Positions 33,712 through 43,467 of a DNA stretch of 51,602 nt are shown here, piece by piece. The notes beneath the pieces are model-generated. The model saw only the letters and a list, made by a program, of their open reading frames with translations. It ran no database searches and was not told where the DNA came from. The stretch spans positions 21,781 to 73,382 of the forward strand of contig JAVSMW010000014.1 in assembly GCA_032027005.1 (NCBI GenBank), in the 5' to 3' direction. Numbering within the stretch: position 1 is the first letter of the stretch; the number at the start of each line of letters is the position of its first letter. This DNA comes from JAVSMW01 sp032027005. GTDB taxonomy: Bacteria > Bacillota > Thermincolia > Thermincolales > UBA2595. The translations under genes and the position numbers were made by a program.

Positions 33712-34581
33712 ATGGCCAGAAAAGTGATTATTACTGCTGCGTTGACAGGCGCATTTCAAGGCAAGGAAGCGAACCCTAATTTGCCGGAACAGCCGCATGA
33801 AATAGCACAGGCGGCTTATGACGCCTACAATGCAGGCGCTGCTATTGTGCATCTTCATGCACGAGATAAGAATGGGGCCTCATCTGATGATCCGAAGATT
33901 TTTAGTGAAATAAATACCTTGGTCAGAGCGAAAAGTCCTATCATTATTCAGAACTCTACAGCACCGGCTACACGCGAGGGTTCTGTTGCGGAGAATGGCA
34001 TCCGGCTCTTGACAGAAACAGAAGTTTTACCTGAAATGGCCTCCCTTGACTGTTCACTGATGTGCACAAAATGGAGGAATCTAAATTTTATTTACGAGTG
34101 GACCAGGGATTTTCTGCTGAACACTGCCAGGCTGATGCTTGACAAAAACATTAAACCCGAATTGGAGATTTTCAACCCAACATCAGTTGAGGATGTTTTT
34201 AATGTTTTAAAGCCGGCCGGAGTGCTCAAAGACCCTATCTCTATGAGTTTTGTGATGGGTATGGACTCTATCAGCCAGGGTGCCATGGAGTTTTCTGTAG
34301 ACAATTTAGTTCACTTGATTAATAAAGTGCCCAAAGGTACTCTATATTCTGCCCTGGCAATAGGCAAACATCAGTTACCGGGAACTGTCATGGCTATGCT
34401 GATGGGTGGCAATGTCCGTGTTGGCTTTGAAGACAACCTCTACTACAGAAAGGGAGAATTAGCCAAGAGCAATGCCCAATTGGTTGAACGGATTGCAAAA
34501 ATGGCCATAGAATTTGGCCTGGAGGTTGCTACACCGGACGAGGCGAGAGAAATCTTGGGGATTCCGTCCTTAAAGAAATAA
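33712..34581 (+). CDS. beta-keto acid cleavage enzyme (BKACE, DUF849)
   Basis: This 289-residue TIM-barrel zinc protein belongs to the family of Kce. The reaction is beta-keto acid + acetyl-CoA giving acetoacetate + the acyl-CoA of the remaining chain. Zinc histidines are in IVHLHARD (family HxH); the catalytic glutamate region is NVRVGFEDNLYY. The start follows AAGGGGGGGG. The next gene is an acetoacetyl-CoA-synthetase-type ligase and then a ketone carboxylase cluster, so the enzyme may cleave a beta-keto acid made by carboxylation and hand acetoacetate to the ligase. Family is certain; the specific substrate is inferred. Confidence 0.9.
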   Translation: MARKVIITAALTGAFQGKEANPNLPEQPHEIAQAAYDAYNAGAAIVHLHARDKNGASSDDPKIFSEINTLVRAKSPIIIQNSTAPATREGSVAENGIRLLTETEVLPEMASLDCSLMCTKWRNLNFIYEWTRDFLLNTARLMLDKNIKPELEIFNPTSVEDVFNVLKPAGVLKDPISMSFVMGMDSISQGAMEFSVDNLVHLINKVPKGTLYSALAIGKHQLPGTVMAMLMGGNVRVGFEDNLYYRKGELAKSNAQLVERIAKMAIEFGLEVATPDEAREILGIPSLKK

Positions 34582-34651
34582 CTGATTTGTATTGGCCGAA
34601 ACCTCTTAGCACTTGTAATAAGTGACGGGTATACGATTGGAGAGAATTCAC

Positions 34652-36612
34652 ATGAAAAAATTACTTTGGGAGCCTTCTGAACACCTGAAGAATGAAGCTA
34701 ATATTACCCGCTTCATTCTTCAGGTGAACAAAAAGTTCGGTCTGCAGATTGCTTCCTATTCACAGCTTTACAAATGGTCAATCGAAAGCCTTGCAGACTT
34801 TTGGGCAGCTGTCTGGGATTTTGCCGAAATCAAAGCCTCCAGGAAGTATGACTCGGTAGTTGAAGATATTTCTAAATTCCCTGGTACCAAATGGTTCCCC
34901 GGGGCAAGATTAAACTTTGCCGAAAATCTCTTAAGGTACAGGGATGACCAAAAAGCCTTTATTTTTAAAGGAGAAACGCAAAAAACAGCATCTCTGACCT
35001 ACGCTGAATTATATGATAAGGTGGCCAGGCTGGCGAAGTCACTGCGGGAACTTGGCGTCACGCCGAGGGATAGGGTGGCCGGCTATATGCCTAACATGAT
35101 GGAAACAGCAATCGCAATGCTTGCGACTACCAGTATCGGTGCAGTATGGTCATCTTGTGCAACCGATATTGGTCCCCAGGCCGTGCTAGACCGGCTCGGG
35201 CAGGTCGAACCCACGGTGTTGTTCACAGTTAACGGCTATTATTACAAAGGGAAGGCATTTAATTCCCTTGATAATGTGGCGGAAATCGTCTGCGGTCTTC
35301 CCACGCTAAAAAAGGTGGTAATTGCCACATATACTGAAGATCTGCCGCCCCTCACCGCAATTCCCAATGGCGTGTATTTTGAGGAATTTCTGGCTAAAGA
35401 AGACAATCTCGAAGTTAAGTTTGAACAGCTTCCCTTTGATCATCCGGTCTATATCATGTTTTCTTCCGGCACAACCGGCAAGCCCAAGTGTATGGTCCAG
35501 GGAGCAGGCGGTGTGTTGATCAATCACCTGAAAGAGCTTATCCTGCATACCAATTTAAAACGCGAAGATACCATATTCTACATAACAACCTGCAGCTGGA
35601 TGATGTGGAACTGGCTGATAGGTTCCCTTGGAGTAGGTGCCACAATTCTATTATATGATGGGAACCCCGGCTATCCTGACACGGGTGCGATGTGGCGGTT
35701 GATCGAAAAGGAAAAAGTCACTTATTTTGGTACCAGTGCCAGCTACATTGACTACCTACGGAGTGAAAAAGCAAGTCCGGGAAGAGACTATGACCTCTCC
35801 CACCTGAAGGAATTTTACAGACCGGATCAGCGTTGTCACCTGAAGGTATGGCATATGTTTACCAGGATATCAAGGAAGATCTTCATTTTAACTCTATTGC
35901 AGGTGGGACGGACATCAACGGCTGCTTTGTGGCCGGTAATCCGATAAGCCCGGTGTACATGGGTGAACTGCAGGCCCCAGCCCTTGGAATGAAGGTAAAG
36001 GCTTATGACGACACTGGCAAAGCAATCTACGACCAACAGGGTGAACTGGTTTGTGAACTTCCGGCACCAAGCATGCCCCTTTATTTCTGGAACGACCCTG
36101 ATGGGGAAAAGTACAAAAACGCCTACTTTAGTAATTATCCCGGTGTGTGGCGGCATGGTGATTACATTATCGTGCACAGCGATACCGGTGGAATTACCTT
36201 CTACGGCCGCTCCGATGCCGTATTAAAACCATCCGGTGTGCGTATCGGGACCGCAGAAATCTATAATCAATTTGAAACACTGCCGGAAATTGCTGATAGT
36301 CTCGCTATCGGACAGAATTGGGAAAATGACCAGCGGATTATCCTTTTTGTAAAAATGGCTGCCGGATGCAGCTTAACAGATGAAGTGAAAACAAAAATTA
36401 AGAAGACACTGAGAGACAATGCTTCTCCACGGCACGTTCCTGCGCTGATTATAGAGGTCCCGGATATTCCTTATACTCTCAACATGAAGAAGGTTGAGAG
36501 CGCGGTGACAAACATAGTGAACGGGAGACTGGTAACCAACCGCGATGCTTTAGGCAATCCTGAATCCCTTGACTACTATCAAGAGCTTATGACTGGCAGA
36601 ACCTTAAAGTAA
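34652..36612 (+). pseudogene. acetoacetyl-CoA-synthetase-type ligase, split by a one-base frameshift
   Basis: The frame from ATG 34652 gives the N-terminal two thirds (WFPGARLNFAENLLRY, AMP-binding FSSGTTGKPKCMVQG, TTCSWMMWNW) and loses the match after DYDLSHLKEF. The match resumes in another frame at about 35815 (TGSALSPEGMAYVYQDIKED ... SGVRIGTAEIYNQFE) and ends at 36612. Adding one A in the GGAATTTTAC near 35811 restores an uninterrupted protein of 653 residues, the normal family length. The enzyme activates acetoacetate, or in relatives benzoylacetate, to its CoA ester. Everything else is conserved, so a sequencing error or a very recent mutation is likely. Confidence 0.85.
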
Positions 36613-36649
36613 TTGAGACAGCACAAAAAAATTCTACCTGCCTTGAGAT

Positions 36650-36775
36650 AAAGTTCAACTAAACCGCAGGTGGAGTTACCCACTCCACCTGCAGTTTAGT
36701 TGAACCTAGCAGGGGCTTAGCGCCACTTATCGCCCGCTGCTGAAGCGGGAGTCTTAGTGGCGATTAGCCATCGGA
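36650..36775 (-). repeat. double-hairpin structured repeat, copy 1
   Basis: Two nested structures lie side by side. A 24-bp stem pairs 36653-36676 with 36682-36705 (one mismatch). A second pairs CGCCACT (36721-36727) with AGTGGCG (36756-36762) around an inner CCCGCT/AGCGGG hairpin. Read on the minus strand, the element matches 45741-45864 in order and spacing: CCGATGGCTAATCGCC then CTAAGACTCCC. Stem bases that differ between copies differ in pairs, so the fold is conserved. It fills most of the 271-bp gap before the carboxylase cluster. It could be a non-autonomous IS200/IS605-like element or a structured RNA; no transposase is present. Confidence 0.75.
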
Positions 36776-36883
36776 AAAATATAAAATCACGCTGACAACA
36801 AGTTGGAGGTGAGAAGATTCGTATTGTTTGCGTGATTATTAGTGAACAAGGCAGGGTGATTTATAACGAAAGGAGGAGCCATT

Positions 36884-38878
36884 TTGAAATTTACGATTGA
36901 TGTGGACTGCGGGGGAACCTTCACTGACGCTTTTGTCAGTCAAGGTAATGAATTTGATATGGTTAAGGTAAGCACAACCCCCCATGACCTAACGGTCTGC
37001 TTTTGGGAAATTATCGAAGAATCAGCCCGCAGAAATGGTCTGAGTGCAGCAGAATTGTTGAGTCAAACCGAATTGGTCCGTTTTTCTACTACCACCGGGA
37101 CGAACACTTTAATTCAAAAGAATGGCCCCAGGATAGGACTCATTGTCACGGAAGGAAATTCTGCAAACCTGTACCAGACAGAAAATGAACTACAAAAACT
37201 ATTGGGTTTCATTGACCCCGAAATGGTAGCTGAAATCAAGGAAGGGGTTGATACTGAGGGTAATGTATTGGGTCAACCGGAGCCATCCGAGGTCCTTGAA
37301 AAGGTTGAGGGTCTCTTAGACAGCGGTGCCCGATATATTGTTGTCTGCCTGCAAAATGCAGCCAAAAACCCGATCAACGAAATAGTGTTGAAAAAGATTC
37401 TTGAATCCGAATACCCTAAGCATTATCTTGGAGCTATCCCGGCGTTGTTATCGAGCAAGGCCAGCACAGCATCCAATGATGGAGAGCGCCTGGTGACATC
37501 AGTGCTAAACGCCTATATCCATCCGGATATGCTGAGATTCTTGTATAAAGCCGACGAAATGCTGCGCCAGCAGCAATTTCGCCATCCTTTGTTAGTAGGA
37601 CACGCCAGCGGCGGTGCGGCCCGGGTAGCCAAAACCAAAGCACTGCAGACTTACAATTCAGGCCCGGCAGCGGGTATGTTGGGTGCTGTAAAGGTAGCCC
37701 ATGATTATCACCTTGATTATCTGGTTACTGCCGACATGGGCGGGACCAGCCTGGACATGGGATTGGTCAAGCACGGTAAACCAATCTTTACAATGCATTC
37801 AGATGTAGTTGGACTACAGAGCCAGCTGCTGGCCATTGAAGTGGAAACATTTGGTGCAGGGGGTGGTTCCATTGCCACGATCCTGCCAAGCCGGACCGGC
37901 GTTCAGGTAGGTCCCCGCAGTGCGGGCTCAGCACCCGGACCTGCAGCCTTCGGCCTGGGTGGCACTGAGCCAACTGTGACCGATGCCAACGTGGTTCTGG
38001 GCATAGTAAATCCGGATTGGTTCCTGGGGGGCCGGATGAAGCTCAGCCGGGAAAAAGCGGCCCAGGCCATTGAGAGCCGCCTGGCGAAAAGCATGAATAT
38101 TACTGTAGAAGAAGCAGCATGGAAAATAAAAGTCCAAGTGGAAGAAGACATCGGTACTCAATTAAGAGACTTCTTGCTGCGCAAAGGTGTCGAGCCAGGT
38201 AGTTCTACCATTCTGGCTTACGGTGGGGCAGGACCTATGCATTGCTGCGGTTTTGCCGATGTAGCGGGAGTGAAAAAAATCCTGATTTACCCCTTTTCCC
38301 CTGTATTTAGCGCTTATGGATTGTCTACGGCAGATATCGTGCATATCTATGAAAGGATCAATAATACCGAATTTGGACTTGATTCCGAGACCTTAGCCCA
38401 AGATTTGGCAGAGATGCAGCAGATAGCATTCCGCGATATGCGCGGGGAAGGCGTACCGGCCGATAGTGTTGCATTTGAGTTAGAACTGTATATGTCTGAC
38501 GGAACCTGGCATTCGACAGGTATAAATTTGAGCAATCCCGCTGATTTATCCGAGCAGTGCAAAAAAGCTGCTGCCTCAGTCGGTTCTAACAAAGTGGAAT
38601 ATTTGATCCTGCGGGCCAGCAGTCCGGTTTCCCATTGGCCGGGCAACGAGTCTCCGCTGAATGGGACTGATCCTGTTAACGCATTTAAGCAGAAACGGGA
38701 AATTTTCTCGAACGGGTCATGGACAGCAATGCCGGTCTTTGAAAGGGAAAAGCTGGAGCCAGGCAACATAATCCAGGGCCCTGCCATCGTGGAGGCCTCA
38801 GACACCACATATGTATTACCCGAAGAATGGGTTCTGACCGTAGATAAACGCCAAACCTGCATTCTGGAAAGGAAGTGA
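36884..38878 (+). CDS. hydantoinase-A-type carboxylase subunit (acetophenone carboxylase alpha'-like)
   Basis: This 664-residue protein has the HyuA fold with the ATP-binding start VDCGGTFTDAFV, the STTTGTNTLIQKNGPRIGLI segment, TADMGGTSLDMGLV and the GAGGGSIA and AYGGAGPMHC motifs. HyuA/HyuB proteins form hydantoinases, 5-oxoprolinases and the ATP-dependent acetone and acetophenone carboxylases. The order HyuA, small zinc protein, HyuA, HyuB is that described for ApcA-ApcB-ApcC-ApcD. The TTG start is set by AAGGAGGAG six bases upstream. It overlaps the next gene, so the four genes form a tight operon. A hydantoinase is the alternative, less likely because of the zinc subunit. Confidence 0.8.
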   Translation: MKFTIDVDCGGTFTDAFVSQGNEFDMVKVSTTPHDLTVCFWEIIEESARRNGLSAAELLSQTELVRFSTTTGTNTLIQKNGPRIGLIVTEGNSANLYQTENELQKLLGFIDPEMVAEIKEGVDTEGNVLGQPEPSEVLEKVEGLLDSGARYIVVCLQNAAKNPINEIVLKKILESEYPKHYLGAIPALLSSKASTASNDGERLVTSVLNAYIHPDMLRFLYKADEMLRQQQFRHPLLVGHASGGAARVAKTKALQTYNSGPAAGMLGAVKVAHDYHLDYLVTADMGGTSLDMGLVKHGKPIFTMHSDVVGLQSQLLAIEVETFGAGGGSIATILPSRTGVQVGPRSAGSAPGPAAFGLGGTEPTVTDANVVLGIVNPDWFLGGRMKLSREKAAQAIESRLAKSMNITVEEAAWKIKVQVEEDIGTQLRDFLLRKGVEPGSSTILAYGGAGPMHCCGFADVAGVKKILIYPFSPVFSAYGLSTADIVHIYERINNTEFGLDSETLAQDLAEMQQIAFRDMRGEGVPADSVAFELELYMSDGTWHSTGINLSNPADLSEQCKKAAASVGSNKVEYLILRASSPVSHWPGNESPLNGTDPVNAFKQKREIFSNGSWTAMPVFEREKLEPGNIIQGPAIVEASDTTYVLPEEWVLTVDKRQTCILERK

Positions 38879-39228
38879 GGATTTTGAAAAAGCGTATCAC
38901 TGAGTACCTTGATATAGACCTTGATACGGAAATGTGGCATTGCAACCGATGTGGTGAGGTTCTTACTTCTGCCCGAAATAATTATAAAGAAGGGTGTTTA
39001 GTCCATGAGCGGGATCCTCGCGAGATTCATAACCCTGTGGTTACCGGATATGAATTTTCCTTTGCGCCAGACCCAAACTGGTGCAGAATTGTGGAGTTCT
39101 ATTGCCCTCATTGCGGAACCATGGTTGAGGTGGAGTATCTGCCGCCTGGGCATCCCCTCACATATGACATTGAACCGGACATCGACGGTCTTAAAAAAGC
39201 GGGCGAGAAGGAAAGGAGGAATGTTTAA
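38875..39228 (+). CDS. small zinc-ribbon subunit of the carboxylase (ApcB/gamma-like)
   Basis: This 117-residue protein has two cysteine pairs, WHCNRCGE near residue 22 and FYCPHCGT near residue 80, plus HERDPREIH between them, which fits a zinc-binding gamma subunit of acetone/acetophenone carboxylases. Stand-alone hydantoinases lack such a subunit. The GTG at 38875 overlaps the upstream stop; a TTG at 38884 with GTGAGG before it is an alternative start. The TAA shares its last base with the ATG of the next gene. Confidence 0.78.
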   Translation: MRILKKRITEYLDIDLDTEMWHCNRCGEVLTSARNNYKEGCLVHERDPREIHNPVVTGYEFSFAPDPNWCRIVEFYCPHCGTMVEVEYLPPGHPLTYDIEPDIDGLKKAGEKERRNV

Positions 39229-41360
39229 TGCCAGTAAGTATTGATATTGATATCGGAGGTACCTTTACAGATTGTTACGTAGTATATGGAGATCAATTTA
39301 TCACCAACAAAGCCCCGACAACCCACTATAACCTGTCTGTTGGATTCATTCAGGCCATTAAAGGTGTTGCCGATAAACTTGATATTGATTACGAAGAACT
39401 TCTGGAAGAAGCCGAGGCAATCCGGTATTCCACCACAACTGCTTTGAATGCCTTGATTGAGCGTAAGGGTCCTAAACTGGGGCTTATTACTACTGCCGGA
39501 TTTGAAGATACCATCCTAATTGGTAAAGGAAGTCAATGGGCCCACGGGATACCCCTGGCGGATCAGAAAAACATTGCTGCCATCGCCAAACCGGAGCCGC
39601 TGATTCCCAGAGAAATGACCGTAGGCTTACGGGAACGGATAGATTGCTTTGGAAATGTCGTTATTCCATTAACCAAAGAAGACATTTTGGAGAAAATTCA
39701 ATATCTGGTTGACAATGGCTGTCAGGGTTTTGTGGTATCCCTTTTGTGGTCCTTTAGCAATCCTGAACATGAGCAAATGGTCAGGCAGGTAATTGAAGAG
39801 GAATATCCTGATCATTACCTGGGCCGCATGCCGGTAATCCTATCCAGCGAAGTAAGTCCGAAACTGGGTGAGTATCCCCGGACAATGACCGCTATCCTTT
39901 CAACCTACCTGCAGGGCAGCATGCGGGACCATCTTACAGTACTTGGTCAGGAGCTGAGGGACAACGGCTACAAAAAGCCTATACTATTGGTCCATAGCAC
40001 GGGTGGGATGGCTAAAATCTCCCGCACGATGGCGGTTAATACCTGTAATGCCGGACCGGTGGCCGGCCTGTTTGGCGGCATCCACTTAGCGAAGCTCTAC
40101 GGTCTGGAAAATGTGGCTGTTACGGACATGGGGGGAACAAGTTTTGATATTGGCCTGGTAGTTAAAGGCGGGATTCCCTTTTATCAATTCAACCCAACTA
40201 TTGACCGCTGGCAGGTCAACACTTCTAGTATCGAAACAAAATCCATTGGGGCCGGAGGGGGCTCTATTGCCTGGATCAGACCTGATTTCGGCACCATGGA
40301 AGTCGGGCCGCGCAGCGCCGGATCAATGCCGGGACCGGCTTGTTATGACCGAGGCGGGACTGAACCTACTGTAACTGATGCCGATTTGGTCCTCGGTTAC
40401 CTCAACCCGGACTATTATTTAGGGGGCCGGATGCGGTTAAACAGGGAAAAGGCCGTCCAGGCCATCAAAAGCAAACTGGCTGATCCATTGGGCATTACAG
40501 TTGAGGAAGCGGCCCTGCGTCTCTGCCGGATAGTTGATGGGCATATGGGTAATGAAACTTTTAAAGAAACTGCTCTAAAAGGCTATGACCCGAGAGAGTT
40601 TGTGATTTTTGCCCTGGGCGGGGCCGGTGCAACCCATTGCGCGGGCTTTGGCAGGTACTTAGATGCGCAAAAGATATATATCCCCACTACGGGATCGGTA
40701 TTCTGTGCCTTTGGTTCATCGGCCATGGATATTGTTCATGTTTATGAAGCCTATAAACACCTGGTGCTGCAGGAACCCAACGGAGGGGCTTATTTATCCG
40801 ATTACCACTCCTTTAACGAGGTCGTTGAAAGGCTTAAGAATATGAGCGCCAGGGACTTATTGGCCGAAGGTTTTGGGCAGAAGGATATTGTGTACTCATT
40901 GGAGTTGGAAATGAAATATGGCACCCAATTGCATACCACCCGTTTTACTTCACCTAAGCTCCAAATAAGCAGCGAGGACGACGTTAAAGCAATAATCTCC
41001 GGCTTCAACACAGCTTATGGAGAACTGTACGATCCTATCGGCGCCTTCCCCCAAGGTGGCATGGAAATTGAAACTTTCATTCTGAAGGCTGTTGTGCCCA
41101 AAAGCCCATCAGTTCTGCCGACGTTTTCCTATGAAGGAACAGACCCGAGTTTGGCCCTTAAAGGCTATCGGCTTATTTATTGGGATGATAACGCAGGATT
41201 TCAGAAAACGGCCATTTATGACCGGGAAGCACTGCGCTGCGGAAACGAGGTAAATGGTCCTGCTGTTGTGGAGGGTCAGGATTGCACTATTGTTGTGCCT
41301 GAGGATTATTTGTACAAGGTTGATCAGTACCTTAACGGTGTCATGGAAAGAATAAAATAG
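39228..41360 (+). CDS. hydantoinase-A-type carboxylase subunit (acetophenone carboxylase alpha-like)
   Basis: This 710-residue second HyuA paralogue shows DIDIGGTFTDCYVVY, YSTTTALNALIERKGPKLGLI, VTDMGGTSFDIGLV, GAGGGSIAWI and FALGGAGATHCAGF. It is longer than the first HyuA gene and clearly diverged from it, as expected for the two unequal alpha subunits of acetophenone carboxylase. One HyuA subunit is thought to activate bicarbonate and the other the ketone enol at the cost of ATP. The ATG follows AAGGAGG and overlaps the previous stop by one base. Confidence 0.82.
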   Translation: MPVSIDIDIGGTFTDCYVVYGDQFITNKAPTTHYNLSVGFIQAIKGVADKLDIDYEELLEEAEAIRYSTTTALNALIERKGPKLGLITTAGFEDTILIGKGSQWAHGIPLADQKNIAAIAKPEPLIPREMTVGLRERIDCFGNVVIPLTKEDILEKIQYLVDNGCQGFVVSLLWSFSNPEHEQMVRQVIEEEYPDHYLGRMPVILSSEVSPKLGEYPRTMTAILSTYLQGSMRDHLTVLGQELRDNGYKKPILLVHSTGGMAKISRTMAVNTCNAGPVAGLFGGIHLAKLYGLENVAVTDMGGTSFDIGLVVKGGIPFYQFNPTIDRWQVNTSSIETKSIGAGGGSIAWIRPDFGTMEVGPRSAGSMPGPACYDRGGTEPTVTDADLVLGYLNPDYYLGGRMRLNREKAVQAIKSKLADPLGITVEEAALRLCRIVDGHMGNETFKETALKGYDPREFVIFALGGAGATHCAGFGRYLDAQKIYIPTTGSVFCAFGSSAMDIVHVYEAYKHLVLQEPNGGAYLSDYHSFNEVVERLKNMSARDLLAEGFGQKDIVYSLELEMKYGTQLHTTRFTSPKLQISSEDDVKAIISGFNTAYGELYDPIGAFPQGGMEIETFILKAVVPKSPSVLPTFSYEGTDPSLALKGYRLIYWDDNAGFQKTAIYDREALRCGNEVNGPAVVEGQDCTIVVPEDYLYKVDQYLNGVMERIK

Positions 41361-41373
41361 GGAGGGAAGGCTC

Positions 41374-43425
41374 ATGGCGCGAAAAATTGATATTGGTGAA
41401 AAGTGGAAGCCTGAAAAGGCGACCGCCCGGCAAATAGAATGCATGCAAAAAGTAGAAGCCGCCGATTTTGAAATCTACAGCCGGAAGCTGGAACTCATTT
41501 GTGCGGAAGCACGGGAGATTTTTGCTAAGATGGGCTCTGCCCAGATGCTGCAATCAGGGGATTTGGCAGTAGGTATTTATACGGCTGAAGGTGACTTGGC
41601 ATCTTGTGTAATCGGAGTTTACCTGCACTTGATTACTGGTCAAATACCAATTAAATATGTGCTGGAAAAATATAGCCTGGACCCCACTGTTGGGATCAAT
41701 GAAGGGGATATGTTTTTCTGTAACGAGGCTCTTTACGGGGGCATCCACAATCCGGACATGATCATGTTTATGCCAATCTTTACAGATGGTGAGTTGATCG
41801 CCTGGGCTTTAGCCGCAGTACATGAAGGTGATACCGGGGCAATTGATCCAGGGGGCATGTCGGCCCGATCACAAACCAGATATGACGAAGGAATGCACCT
41901 GACACCTGTAAAAGTGGGCGAAAACTTCAAGTTGAAACAAGACCTGCTCGATATGATGGAAAATATGGTCCGGGACCCCAGACAGCAGACTATTGACCTA
42001 AAAGCCAGGGCCGCGGCCTGTATGAGGGTTCGCAAGCGTTTGCTGGAAGAAATCGTGGATAAAAAGGGGGTGGATTTTGTCATTGGTTTAATGCGGCTTA
42101 ATATTGAAACATCTATCGAAGCCGCCAAAAAACGGATCACCAAGCTCAGTGACGGTACCTACCGTTCTGTATTGTTCCTTGACGGCGCAGGCCTGCAGGA
42201 AGGCTTGCTCCGTATTGCCGTGAAACTTATCAAACAGGGGGATCGAATCATTATAGACCTGGAGGGTACTTCGCCGGAAACCAGCCTGGGTCCATGGAAC
42301 GCTTTTGCCCACATGGTAGCTGCTGCCAGCGCCGTATACCTATTTCAATACTTATTTCATGATTTGCCGCCGTCTAACGGGTGTTTGGTGCCCTTTACCT
42401 TTAATGTCCCGCCGGGCTCTCTGTTAGATGCCAGCCCGGATGCCGCAGTAGCCGTATCTGTAATTACCCTGGGGCATACAACCTTTTATGGGATGCACAT
42501 TTGTTTTTCCAAGCTGCTCTTTAATTCCGATTACCGGGATTTGGCCTGTGCCGGAATGTGGATGCCTGCTCCACCATGCCTTTTCGGAGGGGTAAACCAA
42601 TTCGGGCAGCAGGTGGCGGGCCTTTTAGCGGATCAGTTGAACGGAACCGGAACCGGGGCCAGAAGAAATGGGGACGGACTCCACGCGGCGGGATTTAATT
42701 ATTGCCCCATCGGAGTTTTTCCTGACGCCGAGTTTAATGAAATCCAGCTGCCGTGGGTCTATCTTTTCCGTAACAAACTCATGCAGGACAATCATGGTTT
42801 CGGGAAATACCGCGGGGGTTCCGGCCTGATGTTTGCCATGATGCCCCATAACACACCGGGGATGGTCTTTGCATGTTCCCAGGGAGGATGCCGGATCCCG
42901 CCCAACACCGGCCTCTTTGGCGGATATGCTACTCTCACTCCTCCAGGAATTCAAGTCACGGGTACCAATTTAAAAGAAATGATGGCTAAGTCGGATCCGA
43001 ACATTCCCTTCGATGTGATTGATCTGGTCACCAACAAACCCATTGCAGGCGAGTATCAAGTAGAGAGCATGCTGCGCTCCTTCCGCTGGATTAACGAGGG
43101 AGATATTTTCCTGCAGCCGACCGTTGCCGGCGGGAGCTATGGTGACGTGCTGGAACGGGAACCCTCTATGGTCATCAAGGATGTGCGTGACGGCATCACT
43201 TCTCATTGGGTAGCCCAAAATATTTACAAAGTTGTCTATGATCCGGAAACCCTGAGAGTTGATGAGGAAATGACAGCAAAGGCGAGAGCAGATGAGCGGG
43301 CAGCAAGGATGAACAGGGGTATGTCTTACAGTGATTTCATGAACAACTGGTCTGTCAAAAAACCCCCGGAAGAAATCTTGGGTTCCTATGGCAATTGGCC
43401 TGACCCAGGCAGTCAGCCTTATTAA
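41374..43425 (+). CDS. hydantoinase-B-type carboxylase subunit (acetophenone carboxylase beta-like)
   Basis: This 683-residue HyuB-family protein includes NEGDMFFCNEALYGGIHNPDM-like metal/active-site segments (residues about 110-130), LDGAGLQEGLLRI, the PWNAFAHM segment and the C-terminal GGSYGDVLEREP. It forms the carboxylation chamber in the acetone and acetophenone carboxylases. It is shorter than AcxB-type acetone carboxylase subunits, which approach 780 residues. AGGGAGG precedes the ATG. It closes the four-gene carboxylase set and is followed by the transporter. Confidence 0.83.
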   Translation: MARKIDIGEKWKPEKATARQIECMQKVEAADFEIYSRKLELICAEAREIFAKMGSAQMLQSGDLAVGIYTAEGDLASCVIGVYLHLITGQIPIKYVLEKYSLDPTVGINEGDMFFCNEALYGGIHNPDMIMFMPIFTDGELIAWALAAVHEGDTGAIDPGGMSARSQTRYDEGMHLTPVKVGENFKLKQDLLDMMENMVRDPRQQTIDLKARAAACMRVRKRLLEEIVDKKGVDFVIGLMRLNIETSIEAAKKRITKLSDGTYRSVLFLDGAGLQEGLLRIAVKLIKQGDRIIIDLEGTSPETSLGPWNAFAHMVAAASAVYLFQYLFHDLPPSNGCLVPFTFNVPPGSLLDASPDAAVAVSVITLGHTTFYGMHICFSKLLFNSDYRDLACAGMWMPAPPCLFGGVNQFGQQVAGLLADQLNGTGTGARRNGDGLHAAGFNYCPIGVFPDAEFNEIQLPWVYLFRNKLMQDNHGFGKYRGGSGLMFAMMPHNTPGMVFACSQGGCRIPPNTGLFGGYATLTPPGIQVTGTNLKEMMAKSDPNIPFDVIDLVTNKPIAGEYQVESMLRSFRWINEGDIFLQPTVAGGSYGDVLEREPSMVIKDVRDGITSHWVAQNIYKVVYDPETLRVDEEMTAKARADERAARMNRGMSYSDFMNNWSVKKPPEEILGSYGNWPDPGSQPY

Positions 43426-43467
43426 AACAAGAAAAAACAAGTGAAAATTACGAGGAGGTATGAAATC

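Noticed and set aside
36650..36775. CRISPR array or tRNA gene in the hairpin-rich gap
   Set aside because: There are only two hairpins, no repeated spacer pattern and no cloverleaf; the same structure recurs once at 45741 in opposite orientation.
36884..43425. Hydantoinase or 5-oxoprolinase operon
   Set aside because: Two unequal HyuA genes plus a four-cysteine zinc subunit and neighbouring ligase, BKACE and thiolase genes fit ketone carboxylase better; not fully excluded.
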